NCBI RefSeq assembly: GCF_025397915.1
Contig: NZ_JALIDZ010000007.1
Coordinates: forward strand, 124,001 to 188,000
DNA length: 64,000 nucleotides
From: Microbaculum marinisediminis
GTDB lineage: Bacteria > Pseudomonadota > Alphaproteobacteria > Rhizobiales > Tepidamorphaceae
Reading direction: 5' to 3'
Shown in pieces: positions 1-9,124 of this stretch. Under the pieces are notes generated by a model. The model saw nothing but the letters and a program-made list of their open reading frames with translations. It was not told the origin of the DNA and ran no database searches. Positions within the stretch are counted from its first letter, which is position 1, and every line of letters starts with the position of its first letter. Both the position numbers and the translations under genes were made by a program.

Positions 1-149
1 TCGGCGAGACCGTGGCCGTTGTCGATAGCCGATGCGGCGAGTTCGCGGACGGTTGCTGCTGCGGCGAGAGCGGACAGGGTATGGCCGTCGTTTGAAACGA
101 TGCCCACGCGACGTTGCCCTTCATCGTCGAGAAACTGAACAAGGCGCAC
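1..149 (-). CDS. Fumarylacetoacetate hydrolase family, AraD1-like protein (N-terminal fragment)
   Basis: Only the first 49 codons are in the window; the gene runs off the left edge. The start is a GTG at 149, chosen because AGGAG lies about eight bases upstream. The fragment opens with MRLVQFLDDEG, then RRVGIV, and later a TVRELAASAI stretch. This resembles the N-terminus of AraD1-type members of the fumarylacetoacetate hydrolase superfamily, which process 2-keto-3-deoxy sugar acids; the catalytic domain is outside the window. It lies 53 bp downstream of the enolase-superfamily dehydratase on the same strand. That fits a pathway in which the dehydratase makes a 2-keto-3-deoxy acid and this enzyme uses it. 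The family call rests on an N-terminal pattern alone. Confidence 0.6.
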   Translation of the reverse strand, partial: MRLVQFLDDEGQRRVGIVSNDGHTLSALAAAATVRELAASAIDNGHGLA

Positions 150-202
150 TGACGAAACTCCTGTTGGGGACAAGGCGGCCGTGCCGCCGGAAGCGGGCGA
201 AT

Positions 203-1390
203 TCAAAGGGGAACGACGGACGTGTTGATCTCGACACCCAGGCCGGGCTTGTCTTCGACATACATGTATCCGTCACGTACTTCGGGCGCGCCTGTCACCA
301 GTTCTCCAAGAAAGGTGTCACCGTCCCTTCCGTGATGCGGAAAATGCTCGATCAACGGTATGCCGATATGGGACATGACGAGATGAACGTTATGGATGTC
401 CGGGGCATGAGGAACGACGGGAAGATTGAAAGCCTGGGCAAGCGCGACGATTTTCCTGGCTTCGGTGAAACCACCGCAGCGATTCACGTCGAGCTGCACT
501 ATGTCGACGCAGCCGTTGGCGATGAGTTGCTTGAAGCCGTAACGGGTGAATTCATGCTCGCCGCCGGCGATCGCGATCTTCGTGGCCGAGCGTAAACGCG
601 CGTACCCGTCATAATCCTCGGGAATCAGCGGTTCCTCTAGCCAGGCGATATCATAGGGCTCTAGCAGCGGGAGCATCTCCAGCGCGTACTGGAGCGTCCA
701 GCCCATATAAGCATCGGTCATCAGCTCCATGTCGTCGCCGATCGCTTCACGAAGCCTGCGCACCATTTCGACATTCCGGCGCATGCCCGCGCGGCCGTCA
801 CGGGGGCCCCAGCCGAAGCGCATCTTCATGGCGGTGAAACCTGCCTCCCGGTACCCCTTGGCCATGTCGACCACTTGGTCGAGGTCGTCCATCGCGTAGC
901 CGGCACTGGCATAGGCACGAATTTTCTCGCGCGTGCGGCCGCCCAGAAGGTCGAAAACCGGGCGCTGCGTGGTCTTGCCCATGATGTCCCACAGCGCGAT
1001 GTCCAGGCCGCTGATGGCTTCGAGCACCAGCCCCTTGCGGCCGATATTGATCGTGCTGCGGAACATCATTTCCCAGACCAGCTCTACATCGAAGGCGCTT
1101 CGGCCCAATACCAAGGGAGCCAGTCTGGTTTCGATGATGCTCGCAAGGGCCTCGGAGCCGAGGCCGACGATCCCCAGGCCGGTCATGCCGTTTTCGGCGG
1201 TTACGCGGACGATGACGGCGAAAACGTCTTCTCCGGACGCGGAAATCGGCTTGTTGAACAGGCCCATCGCGCCAACCAGCGTCCTGTCGCCAGCCTCATA
1301 GAGCGCATCCATTGGGCTGGTGCTCCACCAGGCGGGATTGGTCCACGTAGGTTCGGGGATTCGAATGGCCTCAACCCGGGCAATTTTCAC
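203..1390 (-). CDS. Mandelate racemase/enolase superfamily acid-sugar dehydratase, rhamnonate-dehydratase-like
   Basis: A 395-residue protein starting at GTG 1390, with GAGG five bases upstream; an upstream extension to 1462 is possible but has no ribosome site. Family members abstract the alpha proton of a hydroxy acid and eliminate water to give a 2-keto-3-deoxy acid. Visible residues are the K189-M-R191 motif, metal ligands D226, E252 (LEEP) and E278 (GEHE), then D301 and H328 as the His/Asp pair. The RFGWGPRDGR and GGEHEFTRYGF stretches recall L-rhamnonate dehydratase. The first acid/base residue pair is KxR, not the KxK of mandelate racemase. It is divergent from the GntR gene and precedes the AraD1-like gene. 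Superfamily membership is secure; the substrate is not. Confidence 0.85.
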   Translation of the reverse strand: MKIARVEAIRIPEPTWTNPAWWSTSPMDALYEAGDRTLVGAMGLFNKPISASGEDVFAVIVRVTAENGMTGLGIVGLGSEALASIIETRLAPLVLGRSAFDVELVWEMMFRSTINIGRKGLVLEAISGLDIALWDIMGKTTQRPVFDLLGGRTREKIRAYASAGYAMDDLDQVVDMAKGYREAGFTAMKMRFGWGPRDGRAGMRRNVEMVRRLREAIGDDMELMTDAYMGWTLQYALEMLPLLEPYDIAWLEEPLIPEDYDGYARLRSATKIAIAGGEHEFTRYGFKQLIANGCVDIVQLDVNRCGGFTEARKIVALAQAFNLPVVPHAPDIHNVHLVMSHIGIPLIEHFPHHGRDGDTFLGELVTGAPEVRDGYMYVEDKPGLGVEINTSVVPL

Positions 1391-1434
1391 GGCAACCTCA
1401 ATAGCATCTGGATGGCGAAAAAATATGTCTATTG

Positions 1435-1472
1435 CAACAAAAGTCAACAAATGATATAACAAAAAAATGTTA
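1435..1472. promoter_or_regulatory. Putative operator region between the dehydratase and GntR genes
   Basis: The 76-bp divergent gap is AT-rich. It carries CAACAA at 1435-1440 and again at 1445-1450, exactly ten bases apart, and a related AACAAA at 1458. A perfect inverted repeat, TAACA-N6-TGTTA (1457-1472), overlaps the GntR start codon. GntR-family proteins commonly bind short palindromes in such divergent promoters, so autoregulation is plausible. The low complexity of the A-run makes chance a real alternative. Confidence 0.4.
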
Positions 1473-2189
1473 GAGAACCAAGAACATAGTGGAAATTCCT
1501 TCGTCCAGAAGGCGGCAAGGGGTACGGGTGCCCCGCACCGCGCCGAGGGGATTTACAACAAAATATGCGCGGATCTGCAGAAGGGAATCTATGCCCCGGG
1601 GGACAAGCTTGTTCTGCGCGAGTTGGCGGCTGAATTCGGTGTCAGCCTCACCCCGGTCCGGGATGCTCTCAATCGGCTCGTCGGGGAAAGGGTCCTCGAG
1701 ATGCGGCCCAATCGAACCATTGCGGTGCCGATTCCGCTTGCCGCGGAAGTCCGGGAGGTGCGCCGTATTCGCATGGAGATCGAGGGGTTCGCTGCCGCGG
1801 AGGCTGCCAGTCGCATTTCAGTCGATGAGCTTGAGCAGGTCGAGCTTGCCTGTGACCGATACGTGGCCGCGCGCAAGTCCGGTGATGCGGTAGTTACGCT
1901 GGAAGCCAATCGGGTCTTTCATTTCAGCGTTTATGCGGCGGCAAGGATGCCGTTCCTCTTGGAAATCATAAATGGGTTCTGGCTGCGCAACGGCCCGCTA
2001 CAGCATCTGTTGCTGCAATCCGGGACGCCGCGGTTCGATCGCTCCGATACCCTTCATCGGGCTGTGCTCGATGCCCTGCGCGACAGGGACGAAGTTGCTG
2101 CCCGCAAGGGGGTGAGTGACGATATCGACTATCCGACCAACGACATCATCATGGCTTTGGCAGAGCTGCGGGAGTCACAAGGACGATAG
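1467..2189 (+). CDS. GntR family transcriptional regulator, FCD (FadR-type) subfamily
   Basis: A 240-residue one-component regulator. Residues about 27-90 form the winged helix (IYNKICADLQKG, LRELAAEFGVSLTPVRDAL, with the canonical ELA...S.TPVR signature). Residues about 95-225 are the alpha-helical FCD ligand-binding domain with the expected D/H pattern (FHFSVYAAA, LHRAVLDAL). FCD members usually bind organic or sugar acids and repress neighbouring catabolic genes. The ATG at 1467 has no recognisable ribosome site and sits inside an A-rich palindrome, so translation may be weak or tied to autoregulation. It faces away from the dehydratase and is followed after 109 bp by the amidase, so it probably controls both arms of this island. 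Confidence 0.9.
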   Translation: MLENQEHSGNSFVQKAARGTGAPHRAEGIYNKICADLQKGIYAPGDKLVLRELAAEFGVSLTPVRDALNRLVGERVLEMRPNRTIAVPIPLAAEVREVRRIRMEIEGFAAAEAASRISVDELEQVELACDRYVAARKSGDAVVTLEANRVFHFSVYAAARMPFLLEIINGFWLRNGPLQHLLLQSGTPRFDRSDTLHRAVLDALRDRDEVAARKGVSDDIDYPTNDIIMALAELRESQGR

Positions 2190-2298
2190 CGACAAGCAGC
2201 GCAAGGGTTCCGGCAGGCGCCGGTGCGTTGCACGGCGTTCGTCCGACAAAAATATGAAAAACAGGCATCGACGTGTCGGTGCCCGCCAGGGGGGCAGA

Positions 2299-3735
2299 GT
2301 GTCAGTAAACTTCGATAAGAACGCCGAAATCGGCTATCTGACGGCAATCGATCTCAAGCAGGCCTATACGTCGGGTGCGCTCTCCGCGAAGACGGTGACG
2401 GAACAGATCCTAGACCGGATCGCGGAGCTTAATCCCGAGCTAAACGCGTTCTCGGCCCTGACGGCCGATCAAGCCATGCAGGACGCGGCGAACGCCGACG
2501 CACAGAGAGCCGAGGGGCGAGACGCGCCGTTGCTCGGCATTCCGGTGACGATCAAGGACGCCTACGACCTGGCAGGTGTCAAGACCGAGACTGGCTCCAT
2601 CTGGCTGAGCGAAACCAGCGCGGTTGCCGACGCGGACAACGTGGTCGTCAAGCGGCTTCGCGATGCGGGGGCCGTGGTGCTGGGCAAGACCACAACCTCG
2701 GAGATGGCCTGGTCGGGACTGAGCTGGAGTCCTCTTACCGGAACGACCCACAACCCCTGGGGCAAGGGGCTCAATGCCGGCGCATCCTCCGCGGGGGCCG
2801 GGGTTGCCGCCGCCGCCGGGTTCGGGCCGCTTCATCTTGGATCGGACGGTGGCGGATCGATCCGCATGCCCTGCCACTTCTGCGGCGTCTTCGGCCTCAA
2901 GCCGACATTCGGCCGGGTTCCGCATGTTCCGATGTCGAACAACGATTATGCCACTCACATCGGTCCAATGAGCAAGACGGTGGCCGACAGTGCCCTGATG
3001 CTGAAAGTCATGGCGGGTCCCCATCATCTCGACCACACGTGCTGCGAGAGTTCGCCGCCTGATTATCTCGCCAGTCTTCCCGCCACCATGAAGGGGAAGC
3101 GGATCGCGCTGAGTGTCGATCTGGGGCATGCGCGCGTAGACGACGATGTCGCGGCCTCCGTGCGCGAAGCGGCAAAACTGTTTTCGAGCCTGGGTGCCAA
3201 TGTCGAGGAGGTTACGCCGAGCTGGGGCGAAAAAGGTGCTGATCTCGCTCGGTTCTTCTGGGCTGCGAAGGAGGGGCGCAGGGCCAACCTCATCGAGGAA
3301 TGGGGCAGCAAACTTGGGGCGGACTACGTTGCCTGCATGCGGGCCGGTGCAGAGTACAGCGCACCCGAATTCCTCAATCGCCGGCAAGAGAAATACGATT
3401 ATGTCGCGGAGATGCAGTCGTTCTTTGAAGATTGGGATTTCTTGCTGACGCCAACGGCATCCGTCACTGCTTTCCCGCCGCAACAAATGCGCCCGGATCA
3501 CTGGCCTCAGCACGAATGGGATTGGATGGCATGGGCCGAGTTCCTCTACCCGTTCAATCTCTCCGGCAACCCCGCGGCTTCCGTGCCATGTGGTTTCGAC
3601 GGCTCGGGGCTGCCGATCGGCCTGCAAATCGTGGGCCGGCGCTTTGACGATCTAGGCGTTCTGCAGGCGTCCGCCGCCTATGAAGCCTCCAATCCGATTT
3701 ACCGGCAGCGTCCGAGCTTCGACAGCTTCCGGTGA
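2299..3735 (+). CDS. Amidase signature family hydrolase
   Basis: A 478-residue protein of normal length for the family, which hydrolyses carboxamides to acid plus ammonia. The Ser-cisSer-Lys triad is visible: K86 (VTIKDAYD), S163 (GASSAG) and nucleophile S187 (GGGSIR), with the usual 24-residue spacing between the two serines. Start GTG 2299 is preferred because AGGGGGG lies five bases upstream; an in-frame ATG at 2254 lacks a ribosome site. It follows the GntR gene on the same strand and precedes an amino acid ABC transporter. It may therefore release an amine or amino acid from an imported amide, or make the acid that the divergent dehydratase uses. The substrate cannot be read from sequence. 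Confidence 0.88.
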   Translation: MSVNFDKNAEIGYLTAIDLKQAYTSGALSAKTVTEQILDRIAELNPELNAFSALTADQAMQDAANADAQRAEGRDAPLLGIPVTIKDAYDLAGVKTETGSIWLSETSAVADADNVVVKRLRDAGAVVLGKTTTSEMAWSGLSWSPLTGTTHNPWGKGLNAGASSAGAGVAAAAGFGPLHLGSDGGGSIRMPCHFCGVFGLKPTFGRVPHVPMSNNDYATHIGPMSKTVADSALMLKVMAGPHHLDHTCCESSPPDYLASLPATMKGKRIALSVDLGHARVDDDVAASVREAAKLFSSLGANVEEVTPSWGEKGADLARFFWAAKEGRRANLIEEWGSKLGADYVACMRAGAEYSAPEFLNRRQEKYDYVAEMQSFFEDWDFLLTPTASVTAFPPQQMRPDHWPQHEWDWMAWAEFLYPFNLSGNPAASVPCGFDGSGLPIGLQIVGRRFDDLGVLQASAAYEASNPIYRQRPSFDSFR

Positions 3736-3808
3736 AGATCTGGGTTGCGCGCAATCGCGCGCCAAGAAAAACGCCGTCTCCCAGAGCGGTCTCTTAGAGG
3801 GAACAGCT

Positions 3809-4600
3809 ATGAACTATTTAAAGAATTTAGGTTGCGCGTTGGCTGTGGCAGTCGTGTCCGTCGTCACGGGGGCTCTGCCGGCGTCTGCACAGTCCGCGCT
3901 TGATCGCATTCTTTCAGCCGGCAAGATCGTTATTGGCGTGCAGAACGATGTGCCGCCATACAGCCAGATCGGCGCCGACAACGAAGTCGAGGGCATGGAT
4001 ATCGAGATCGCCCGAGCCATTGCGCGGGATCTCGAGGTTGATCTTGAACTCGTGATCATAACCGGCGCGAACCGTATTCCCACGCTCGTCTCCAATATGG
4101 CCGACATGGTGATCGCAACCGTCGGTATTACACCTCAGCGGGCCAGTGCCGTTGCGCTTTCCGATCCCTATACGGCTTTCTCGATGGTGCTCGTCGGGCC
4201 GAGCGATGTGGAAATGTCTAGCTATGACGACACCGCCGGCAAGGTGATCGGTCTGACGCGGGGCACCATGCAGGACGATATCGTCAGTCGAAATGCGCCC
4301 GATGCCGACATTCGTCGGTATGACGATGATGCGACGGTCGTTCAGGCTCTGGCCACGCGCCAGATCGACGCAACGGCTTTCGGCAACACCGTCGTTGCCA
4401 GCCTCATGCAGAAATTCCCCAATCTCGAACTGGAGCGTAAGTTCGACGCCTATTCCACGTTTGCCGCAATTGCTGTGCGGCAGAGCGATGCCGACCTGCT
4501 CCAGTGGGTCAATACGTGGATCTTCTTCAATCGGCATAACGGCTACCTGGCGTCACTGCACAAGAAGTGGCTCGGAATCGACTTGCCGCCGCTCGATTGA
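3809..4600 (+). CDS. Polar amino acid ABC transporter substrate-binding protein (family 3)
   Basis: A 263-residue periplasmic binding protein. Residues 1-29 are a Sec signal peptide (MNYLKNLG, hydrophobic core, ASAQS cleavage region). The mature part begins with the family-3 pattern (LDRILSAGKIVIGVQNDVPPYS, then EGMDIEIARAIARDL). The ATG at 3809 has GAGGGA upstream and gives a complete signal sequence, so longer in-frame extensions were dropped. It supplies ligand to the two permeases and ATPase that follow, which together form a full importer. Family 3 proteins bind amino acids, opines or similar small ligands. The neighbouring aminotransferase and amidase suggest an amino-acid-like ligand, which is inference. 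Confidence 0.9.
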   Translation: MNYLKNLGCALAVAVVSVVTGALPASAQSALDRILSAGKIVIGVQNDVPPYSQIGADNEVEGMDIEIARAIARDLEVDLELVIITGANRIPTLVSNMADMVIATVGITPQRASAVALSDPYTAFSMVLVGPSDVEMSSYDDTAGKVIGLTRGTMQDDIVSRNAPDADIRRYDDDATVVQALATRQIDATAFGNTVVASLMQKFPNLELERKFDAYSTFAAIAVRQSDADLLQWVNTWIFFNRHNGYLASLHKKWLGIDLPPLD

Positions 4601-4750
4601 TCGACACCGTCAGGAAGGCTTCGGCTTTCCTGACGCCCCCTTCCTCTTGGTCTCGCCTTTTCTTCCGTCGCCATGACGCACGCGGTGCCGCCCCGGCGCG
4701 GCCCGATGGGGGGTGCCTTTGTCCATTACAAGCAGAACCAGGGACCTTTC

Positions 4751-5446
4751 ATGACCTATGTCCTTCAGTTCGGGCCGGTCTTTCAGCGGTCCGATCTCAT
4801 ATGGGCCGGGCTGTTGACCACTATACAATTGTCGGTCATCGCGATTTCGGCCGGTTTTGTCATTGGAACCGTTTGCGCCCGGATGCGAGCCGAGGGCGGT
4901 ACCGTTTCCCGAACCATTGCGGCAACTTATGTTGAAGCGATCCGCAACACGCCGTTTCTTGCCCAACTATTCCTGGTTACGTTCGGGCTTCCCCAATTCG
5001 TTGCGATGCTCGGTGCGCCGATCCGGCCGTCCCCTTACACGCTTGCCATCATCGCTCTCAGCATCAACCTCGGGGCGTACATCACCGAGATCGTCCGAGC
5101 GGGTCTGGAATCCATTCCCAGGCAACAGGTTGAAGCTGCGCAGAGTCTGGCGCTCAAGCCGCACCAGATTTTCCTCAGGATCAAACTGCCTCCGGCGCTC
5201 GCCAACGTCTATTCGGCGCTCAGCGGGCAGTTCATCCTGCAGATGCTGGGATCCAGTATCGTATCAGTGATCGCGGTACAGGAACTGACGTCTGCGGCCG
5301 GCCGGATCCAGTCCGAAACATTCCGGACCTTTGAGACCTATCTGGTCGTTGCCGCTTTATATTTCGGCCTCGCCTTCCTTCTGCGCGCCATATTCTACGC
5401 CATTGCCTCAATGCTTTGGCCATGGCGCAGAAAAACGGTCGGGTGA
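4751..5446 (+). CDS. Amino acid ABC transporter permease (HisM/GlnP type)
   Basis: A 231-residue inner-membrane permease with about five membrane segments. The first hydrophobic stretch is TTIQLSVIAISAGFVIGTV, and the cytoplasmic EAA loop (QVEAAQSLALKPHQIFLRIKLP) contacts the ATPase. The start at 4751 follows AGGGA at good spacing; the same frame is open upstream from 4673 but that leader is not membrane-like. The gap after the binding protein is 150 bp, longer than elsewhere in the operon. The second permease starts six bases after this stop. The two permeases probably form a heterodimer, as is usual for this family. Confidence 0.88.
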   Translation: MTYVLQFGPVFQRSDLIWAGLLTTIQLSVIAISAGFVIGTVCARMRAEGGTVSRTIAATYVEAIRNTPFLAQLFLVTFGLPQFVAMLGAPIRPSPYTLAIIALSINLGAYITEIVRAGLESIPRQQVEAAQSLALKPHQIFLRIKLPPALANVYSALSGQFILQMLGSSIVSVIAVQELTSAAGRIQSETFRTFETYLVVAALYFGLAFLLRAIFYAIASMLWPWRRKTVG

Positions 5447-5451
5447 GCGAT

Positions 5452-6108
5452 ATGTATAGTATGCGCACCTTTGGTCTTGATGAAGCGCTCTACTTGCTCC
5501 AGGCCGCACAGTGGACAATCTATCTTTCGGTTCTGACCTTCGCGATGGGCGGTCTCGTGGGGTTTGTCATCGCCCTGGCGAGGTCCTCTAGATCCCCCGC
5601 CCTGCGCACCATCTCTGGAGCCTATGTTCAGATATTCCAGAACACGCCGCTGATTATGCAGTTGTTCATCGTCTATTACGGGCTCAGTCTCCTCGGGTTC
5701 AGGTTGCCGGCCGTAATCGCGGCTGGCGTGGCGTTGACGTTCTTTGCGTCTGCTTTCCTGGGCGAGATCTGGAAAGGGTCTATCCAGGCCGTGCCTCGCC
5801 AACAATTCGAGGCTGCCGATGCGCTCGCTTTGTCGCCCTGGCACAGGACACGGTACATTATATTGCCCCAGGCGATCCGTATTGCGACGCCTCCAACCGT
5901 GGGGTTCTTCGTTCAGATCGTGAAGAATACGTCGTTGACGAGCATCGTCGGCATGACGGAACTCATGCGGGCCGCAACGATCATGAACAATGCAACCATG
6001 GCGCCGCTGAATATCTATGCGGTCGTGTGTCTGATCTATTTTCTGATCTGTTTCCCGCTCTCAGTGCTGAGCCGCAAGTTGGAGGCCCGCGTCAATGTCG
6101 GTCGTTAA
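5452..6108 (+). CDS. Amino acid ABC transporter permease (HisQ/GlnP type)
   Basis: A 218-residue permease, start ATG 5452, six bases beyond the previous stop, with a GGTGAG ribosome site overlapping that stop. An upstream in-frame ATG at 5416 would overlap the first permease by 31 bases and is less likely. Membrane segments are visible at [23 protein letters not shown] and further on. The EAA loop reads [27 protein letters not shown]. The sequence [16 protein letters not shown] is a standard polar amino acid permease block. Its end overlaps the ATPase start by 14 bases, implying translational coupling. Confidence 0.88.
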   Translation: MYSMRTFGLDEALYLLQAAQWTIYLSVLTFAMGGLVGFVIALARSSRSPALRTISGAYVQIFQNTPLIMQLFIVYYGLSLLGFRLPAVIAAGVALTFFASAFLGEIWKGSIQAVPRQQFEAADALALSPWHRTRYIILPQAIRIATPPTVGFFVQIVKNTSLTSIVGMTELMRAATIMNNATMAPLNIYAVVCLIYFLICFPLSVLSRKLEARVNVGR

Positions 6109-6823
6109 AGTCCATAATATTCGCAAGAGCTTTGGGAGCGTAGTCGTTCTGAAGGACATCAGCCTTGAAGTCCAGTCGGGGGAAGTGCTTGTTCTCCTGG
6201 GGCGTAGCGGCTCGGGAAAATCGACGCTCCTGCGATGCCTGAACGGGCTCGAAACCATCGAGGCGGGGTCGATCGAAGTTGCTGGGCATCCCATGACCTA
6301 CAACGGGGAATCCTTGAGGGCCCTGCGCAAGGATGTTGGCATCGTCTTTCAGCAGTACAATCTGTTTCCGCACATGACCATCGGGCAGAACATCATGCTC
6401 GCCCCGCATCTGGTGAAACAGGTGCCGAAGGCGGAGGCCGAAGAGAAGGCGCGCAAGATGCTGGAGAAAGTCGGCCTGCTCGACAAATTCCATGAGTATC
6501 CGGACCGCCTTTCCGGAGGGCAGCAGCAACGCGCCGCCATAGCGAGATCTCTCGCCATGGAGCCCAAGCTCATGCTGTTCGATGAAGTGACCTCGGCACT
6601 CGATCCGGAATTGACCGAGGAAGTGCTTGCGGTCATGGCCGCACTGGCGGAGTCGGGCATGGCGATGGTCGTCGTGACCCACGAAATGGGGTTCGCCAGC
6701 AAGGTCGCCGATCGCGTGATCTTCATGGATGACGGCACGATCGTCGAGGAAGGTTCCCCCGACACGATCTTCGCCTCGCCGTCGACGCCGCAGTTCCGTT
6801 CTTTCCTGGCCAGGGCCAATTGA
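6095..6823 (+). CDS. Amino acid ABC transporter ATP-binding protein (GlnQ type)
   Basis: A 242-residue cytoplasmic ATPase energising the importer encoded by the three preceding genes. Walker A is GRSGSGKST (about residues 36-44), the signature is [15 protein letters not shown] (about 136-150), Walker B is [13 protein letters not shown], and the switch histidine lies in VVVTHEMGF. The length and the GlnQ-type ending (FRSFLAR) are normal. It overlaps the second permease by 14 bases. The next gene begins 161 bp later after a small hairpin, so it may be the last gene of the transport unit. Confidence 0.93.
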   Translation: MSVVKVHNIRKSFGSVVVLKDISLEVQSGEVLVLLGRSGSGKSTLLRCLNGLETIEAGSIEVAGHPMTYNGESLRALRKDVGIVFQQYNLFPHMTIGQNIMLAPHLVKQVPKAEAEEKARKMLEKVGLLDKFHEYPDRLSGGQQQRAAIARSLAMEPKLMLFDEVTSALDPELTEEVLAVMAALAESGMAMVVVTHEMGFASKVADRVIFMDDGTIVEEGSPDTIFASPSTPQFRSFLARAN

Positions 6824-6906
6824 TTGCGCGGGCGTATGCGGCAGACAAGCGTGGGAGACCGCAGGGCAAATTGGCTGTCCCGTGGCTTTAGCGCGGCCTC
6901 TGTGGA

Positions 6907-6923
6907 GCCTTGCTCCGCAAGGC
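6907..6923. repeat. Seven-bp perfect hairpin downstream of the ABC transporter genes
   Basis: GCCTTGC and GCAAGGC flank a three-base loop in the 161-bp gap between the ATPase and the aminotransferase. No T-run follows on either strand, so it is not a classical intrinsic terminator. It could stabilise the 3' end of the transporter message or attenuate read-through into the aminotransferase. Confidence 0.35.
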
Positions 6924-6984
6924 GACAGCGAGGGGCCTTTAAGCCGGACCATCGAAAATCGGCGAATGCCGGGAAGCCTGGCCA

Positions 6985-8346
6985 ATGACGCATTCAAATT
7001 TCTTGCGTGAACGCGATATCCGCTTTCATCTCCATTCCCAGACCAATCCTGAAGCGCTGAGACGTGACGGGCCAATCATCATCGAACGCGGTGAAGGACC
7101 TTATGTCATCGGTGAAGACGGAAAGCGCTATCTCGACGTTATGGCCGGTCTTTGGTGTGCTTCGCTCGGCTTTGAAAACGAGAGAATAGCTGGGGTTGCA
7201 GCGCGGGCCTATCGGTCGCTGGCCTATTATCACAGCTTCAGTGGGCGCGCGTCGCCCGATGCGATTGATGTCGCCGCATCGATCGCGCAGCGGGTTCCCA
7301 TCGAAAATGCGCGGATCTATTTCGCGACATCTGGGTCGGAAGCGATCGAAACCATGATCAAGCTGGCCTGGTTGTATTTTCGAGGAAGGGGCCAGCCGGA
7401 ACGACGAAAGATCATCGCGCGCGACAGGGCGTTTCATGGCTCGACCATCTTTGCCGCGTCGCTGACAGGTCTGCCCCATATGCATCGGGAGTTCGGCTTG
7501 CCACTGGGGGGGATAGTCCGCGTCTCCTGCCCGGATACCTATCGCGGCAGGATTGCCGGTGAAAGTGAAGATCAGTTCGCCGATCGCCTTGCCGCGGAAC
7601 TGGATGAGGCAATCGTCGCGGAAGGGCCCGAAACGATAGCGGCGTTTATCGCAGAGCCCATAAACGCCGGGGCAGGGGTCATCGTTCCGCCGGATACCTA
7701 TTTTGAGAAGGTACGGGCCGTTCTGGACAAGTACGGCATATTGTTGCTGGCCGACGAAGTGGTTTGCGGCTTCGGGCGCACAGGTGAGTGGTTCGGCTGC
7801 CAGGCTATGGGCATGAAGCCCGATATGATGGCGATGGCCAAGGGGCTGTCATCCTCGTATTTCCCGATTTCCGCCGTGGCGCTGACCCCGGAGATCTACG
7901 AGGCGATCGATGCGGCAAATGCGCATGGAACCAATTTTGGTCATGGCTTCACCAATTCGGCGCACCCGGTCGGGGCAGCAATCGTCAGGGAAGTACTTGC
8001 GATCTACGACGAGATGAACTTGCTCGAACGTGTATCGCGACAGGGCAAGCTTCTGCGTGAACGGCTTTCCGAGGAGCTATCGGATTGCAGCATCGTCGGC
8101 GATGTCCGAGGCCGAGGTCTCATGGCTGGCGTGGAGATCGTGGAGGACCGGAACAGCAAGGCAGTCTTTGCTGTCGAAAAGGCGGTCCCCGCGCAGATCG
8201 AACGAATGGGGATGGACTATGGTCTGATGCTTCGGCCGCAAGGGAATACAGTGACATTCTGTCCGCCATTTATAGTAACCGACGAGCAGGTCGAGGAAAT
8301 GGCGAACAAGGTCGGAGCGATACTCCGTGAGATAAGTTCGCTATAG
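6985..8346 (+). CDS. Class III pyridoxal-phosphate aminotransferase (omega-aminotransferase type)
   Basis: A 453-residue PLP enzyme of the class III family, which moves an amino group from omega-amino acids, amines or beta-amino acids to a keto acid. Visible blocks are the cofactor phosphate-binding region FATSGSEAIETMIKLA, the LLADEVVCGFGRTG block with the PLP-nitrogen aspartate, and the Schiff-base lysine in MAMAKGLSSSYFPISA. The GTNFGHGFTNSAHPVG stretch and the C-terminal MLRPQGNTVTFCPPF are also typical. The ATG at 6985 is preceded by GGGAAG at rather long spacing. The downstream SDR starts ten bases after the stop. With the amidase and importer it could deaminate an imported amine. Specificity within the class cannot be told. 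Confidence 0.88.
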   Translation: MTHSNFLRERDIRFHLHSQTNPEALRRDGPIIIERGEGPYVIGEDGKRYLDVMAGLWCASLGFENERIAGVAARAYRSLAYYHSFSGRASPDAIDVAASIAQRVPIENARIYFATSGSEAIETMIKLAWLYFRGRGQPERRKIIARDRAFHGSTIFAASLTGLPHMHREFGLPLGGIVRVSCPDTYRGRIAGESEDQFADRLAAELDEAIVAEGPETIAAFIAEPINAGAGVIVPPDTYFEKVRAVLDKYGILLLADEVVCGFGRTGEWFGCQAMGMKPDMMAMAKGLSSSYFPISAVALTPEIYEAIDAANAHGTNFGHGFTNSAHPVGAAIVREVLAIYDEMNLLERVSRQGKLLRERLSEELSDCSIVGDVRGRGLMAGVEIVEDRNSKAVFAVEKAVPAQIERMGMDYGLMLRPQGNTVTFCPPFIVTDEQVEEMANKVGAILREISSL

Positions 8347-8356
8347 GGGGCCGGCG

Positions 8357-9124
8357 ATGTCTTGTTCCCTGTTCGACCTCAAGGGGCGCATGGCGCTCGT
8401 TACCGGCTCGAGCCAAGGTATCGGATTATCTCTGGCGAAGGCCCTTGCGAAGCAGGGCGCTCAAGTCGTTCTCAATGCCCGCGATGAAACGAAACTGAGC
8501 GCCGCCCAGGCGCAGTTGAAAACTGCGGGCTTGGATGTATATCGCTGCGCCTTCGACGTATCCGATCATTCGGCGACGGAAGAGGCTATAGCCCGTATTG
8601 AGAACGATATCGGTCCCATCGACATAGCCATCAACAACGCGGGTATTCAGTATCGCGAATCCTTGGAAGCGTTCCCAGTCGATCGGTGGGAACAGCTTCT
8701 TGCCGTCAATGTTTCGGGCACTTTCCATGTGAGCCGCGCTGTCGCGAAATACATGCTGGCGCGAGGGCGTGGCAAGATAATCAATGTTGCTTCAGTTCAG
8801 TCCGAACTGGCGCGATCCTCGATCGGACCCTACACCGCGACCAAGGGGGCAGTCCGGAATCTTACCCGGGCAATGGCCGCGGAGTGGGCGCGTTACGGAC
8901 TTCAGATCAACGCACTGGCACCGGGCTACTTCAAGACACCACTCAATAGCGCGCTTGCAAGCGATCCGGAATTCACGGCTTGGCTCGAGACGCGCACCCC
9001 GGCGGGGCGTTGGGGAGAAGTTGATGAGTTATCGGGAGCCGCGATTTTCCTGGCCTCCGATGCATCCAACTTTGTTAATGGACATACGCTCTTCGTCGAC
9101 GGCGGAATCTCGATCGCGCTCTGA
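8357..9124 (+). CDS. Short-chain dehydrogenase/reductase, gluconate 5-dehydrogenase-like
   Basis: A 255-residue classical SDR. Cofactor motif TGSSQGIG (about residues 17-24), NNAG (about 94-97), catalytic Ser in INVASVQSE and the YxxxK pair in YTATKGAV are all present. The C-terminal block (GRWGEVDELSGAAIFLASDASNF, VNGH, VDGG) is the version seen in gluconate 5-dehydrogenases, which interconvert gluconate and 5-ketogluconate. It begins ten bases after the aminotransferase. A sugar-acid oxidoreductase fits the divergent acid-sugar dehydratase and AraD1-like enzyme, so the island may handle an aminated or amidated sugar acid. This is the last gene of the low-GC block. Confidence 0.85.
   Translation: MSCSLFDLKGRMALVTGSSQGIGLSLAKALAKQGAQVVLNARDETKLSAAQAQLKTAGLDVYRCAFDVSDHSATEEAIARIENDIGPIDIAINNAGIQYRESLEAFPVDRWEQLLAVNVSGTFHVSRAVAKYMLARGRGKIINVASVQSELARSSIGPYTATKGAVRNLTRAMAAEWARYGLQINALAPGYFKTPLNSALASDPEFTAWLETRTPAGRWGEVDELSGAAIFLASDASNFVNGHTLFVDGGISIAL

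Noticed and set aside
1391-1462. A 24-residue N-terminal extension of the enolase-superfamily dehydratase
   Set aside because: It has no ribosome site, covers the putative operator and is not homologous to family N-termini; GTG 1390 with GAGG fits better.
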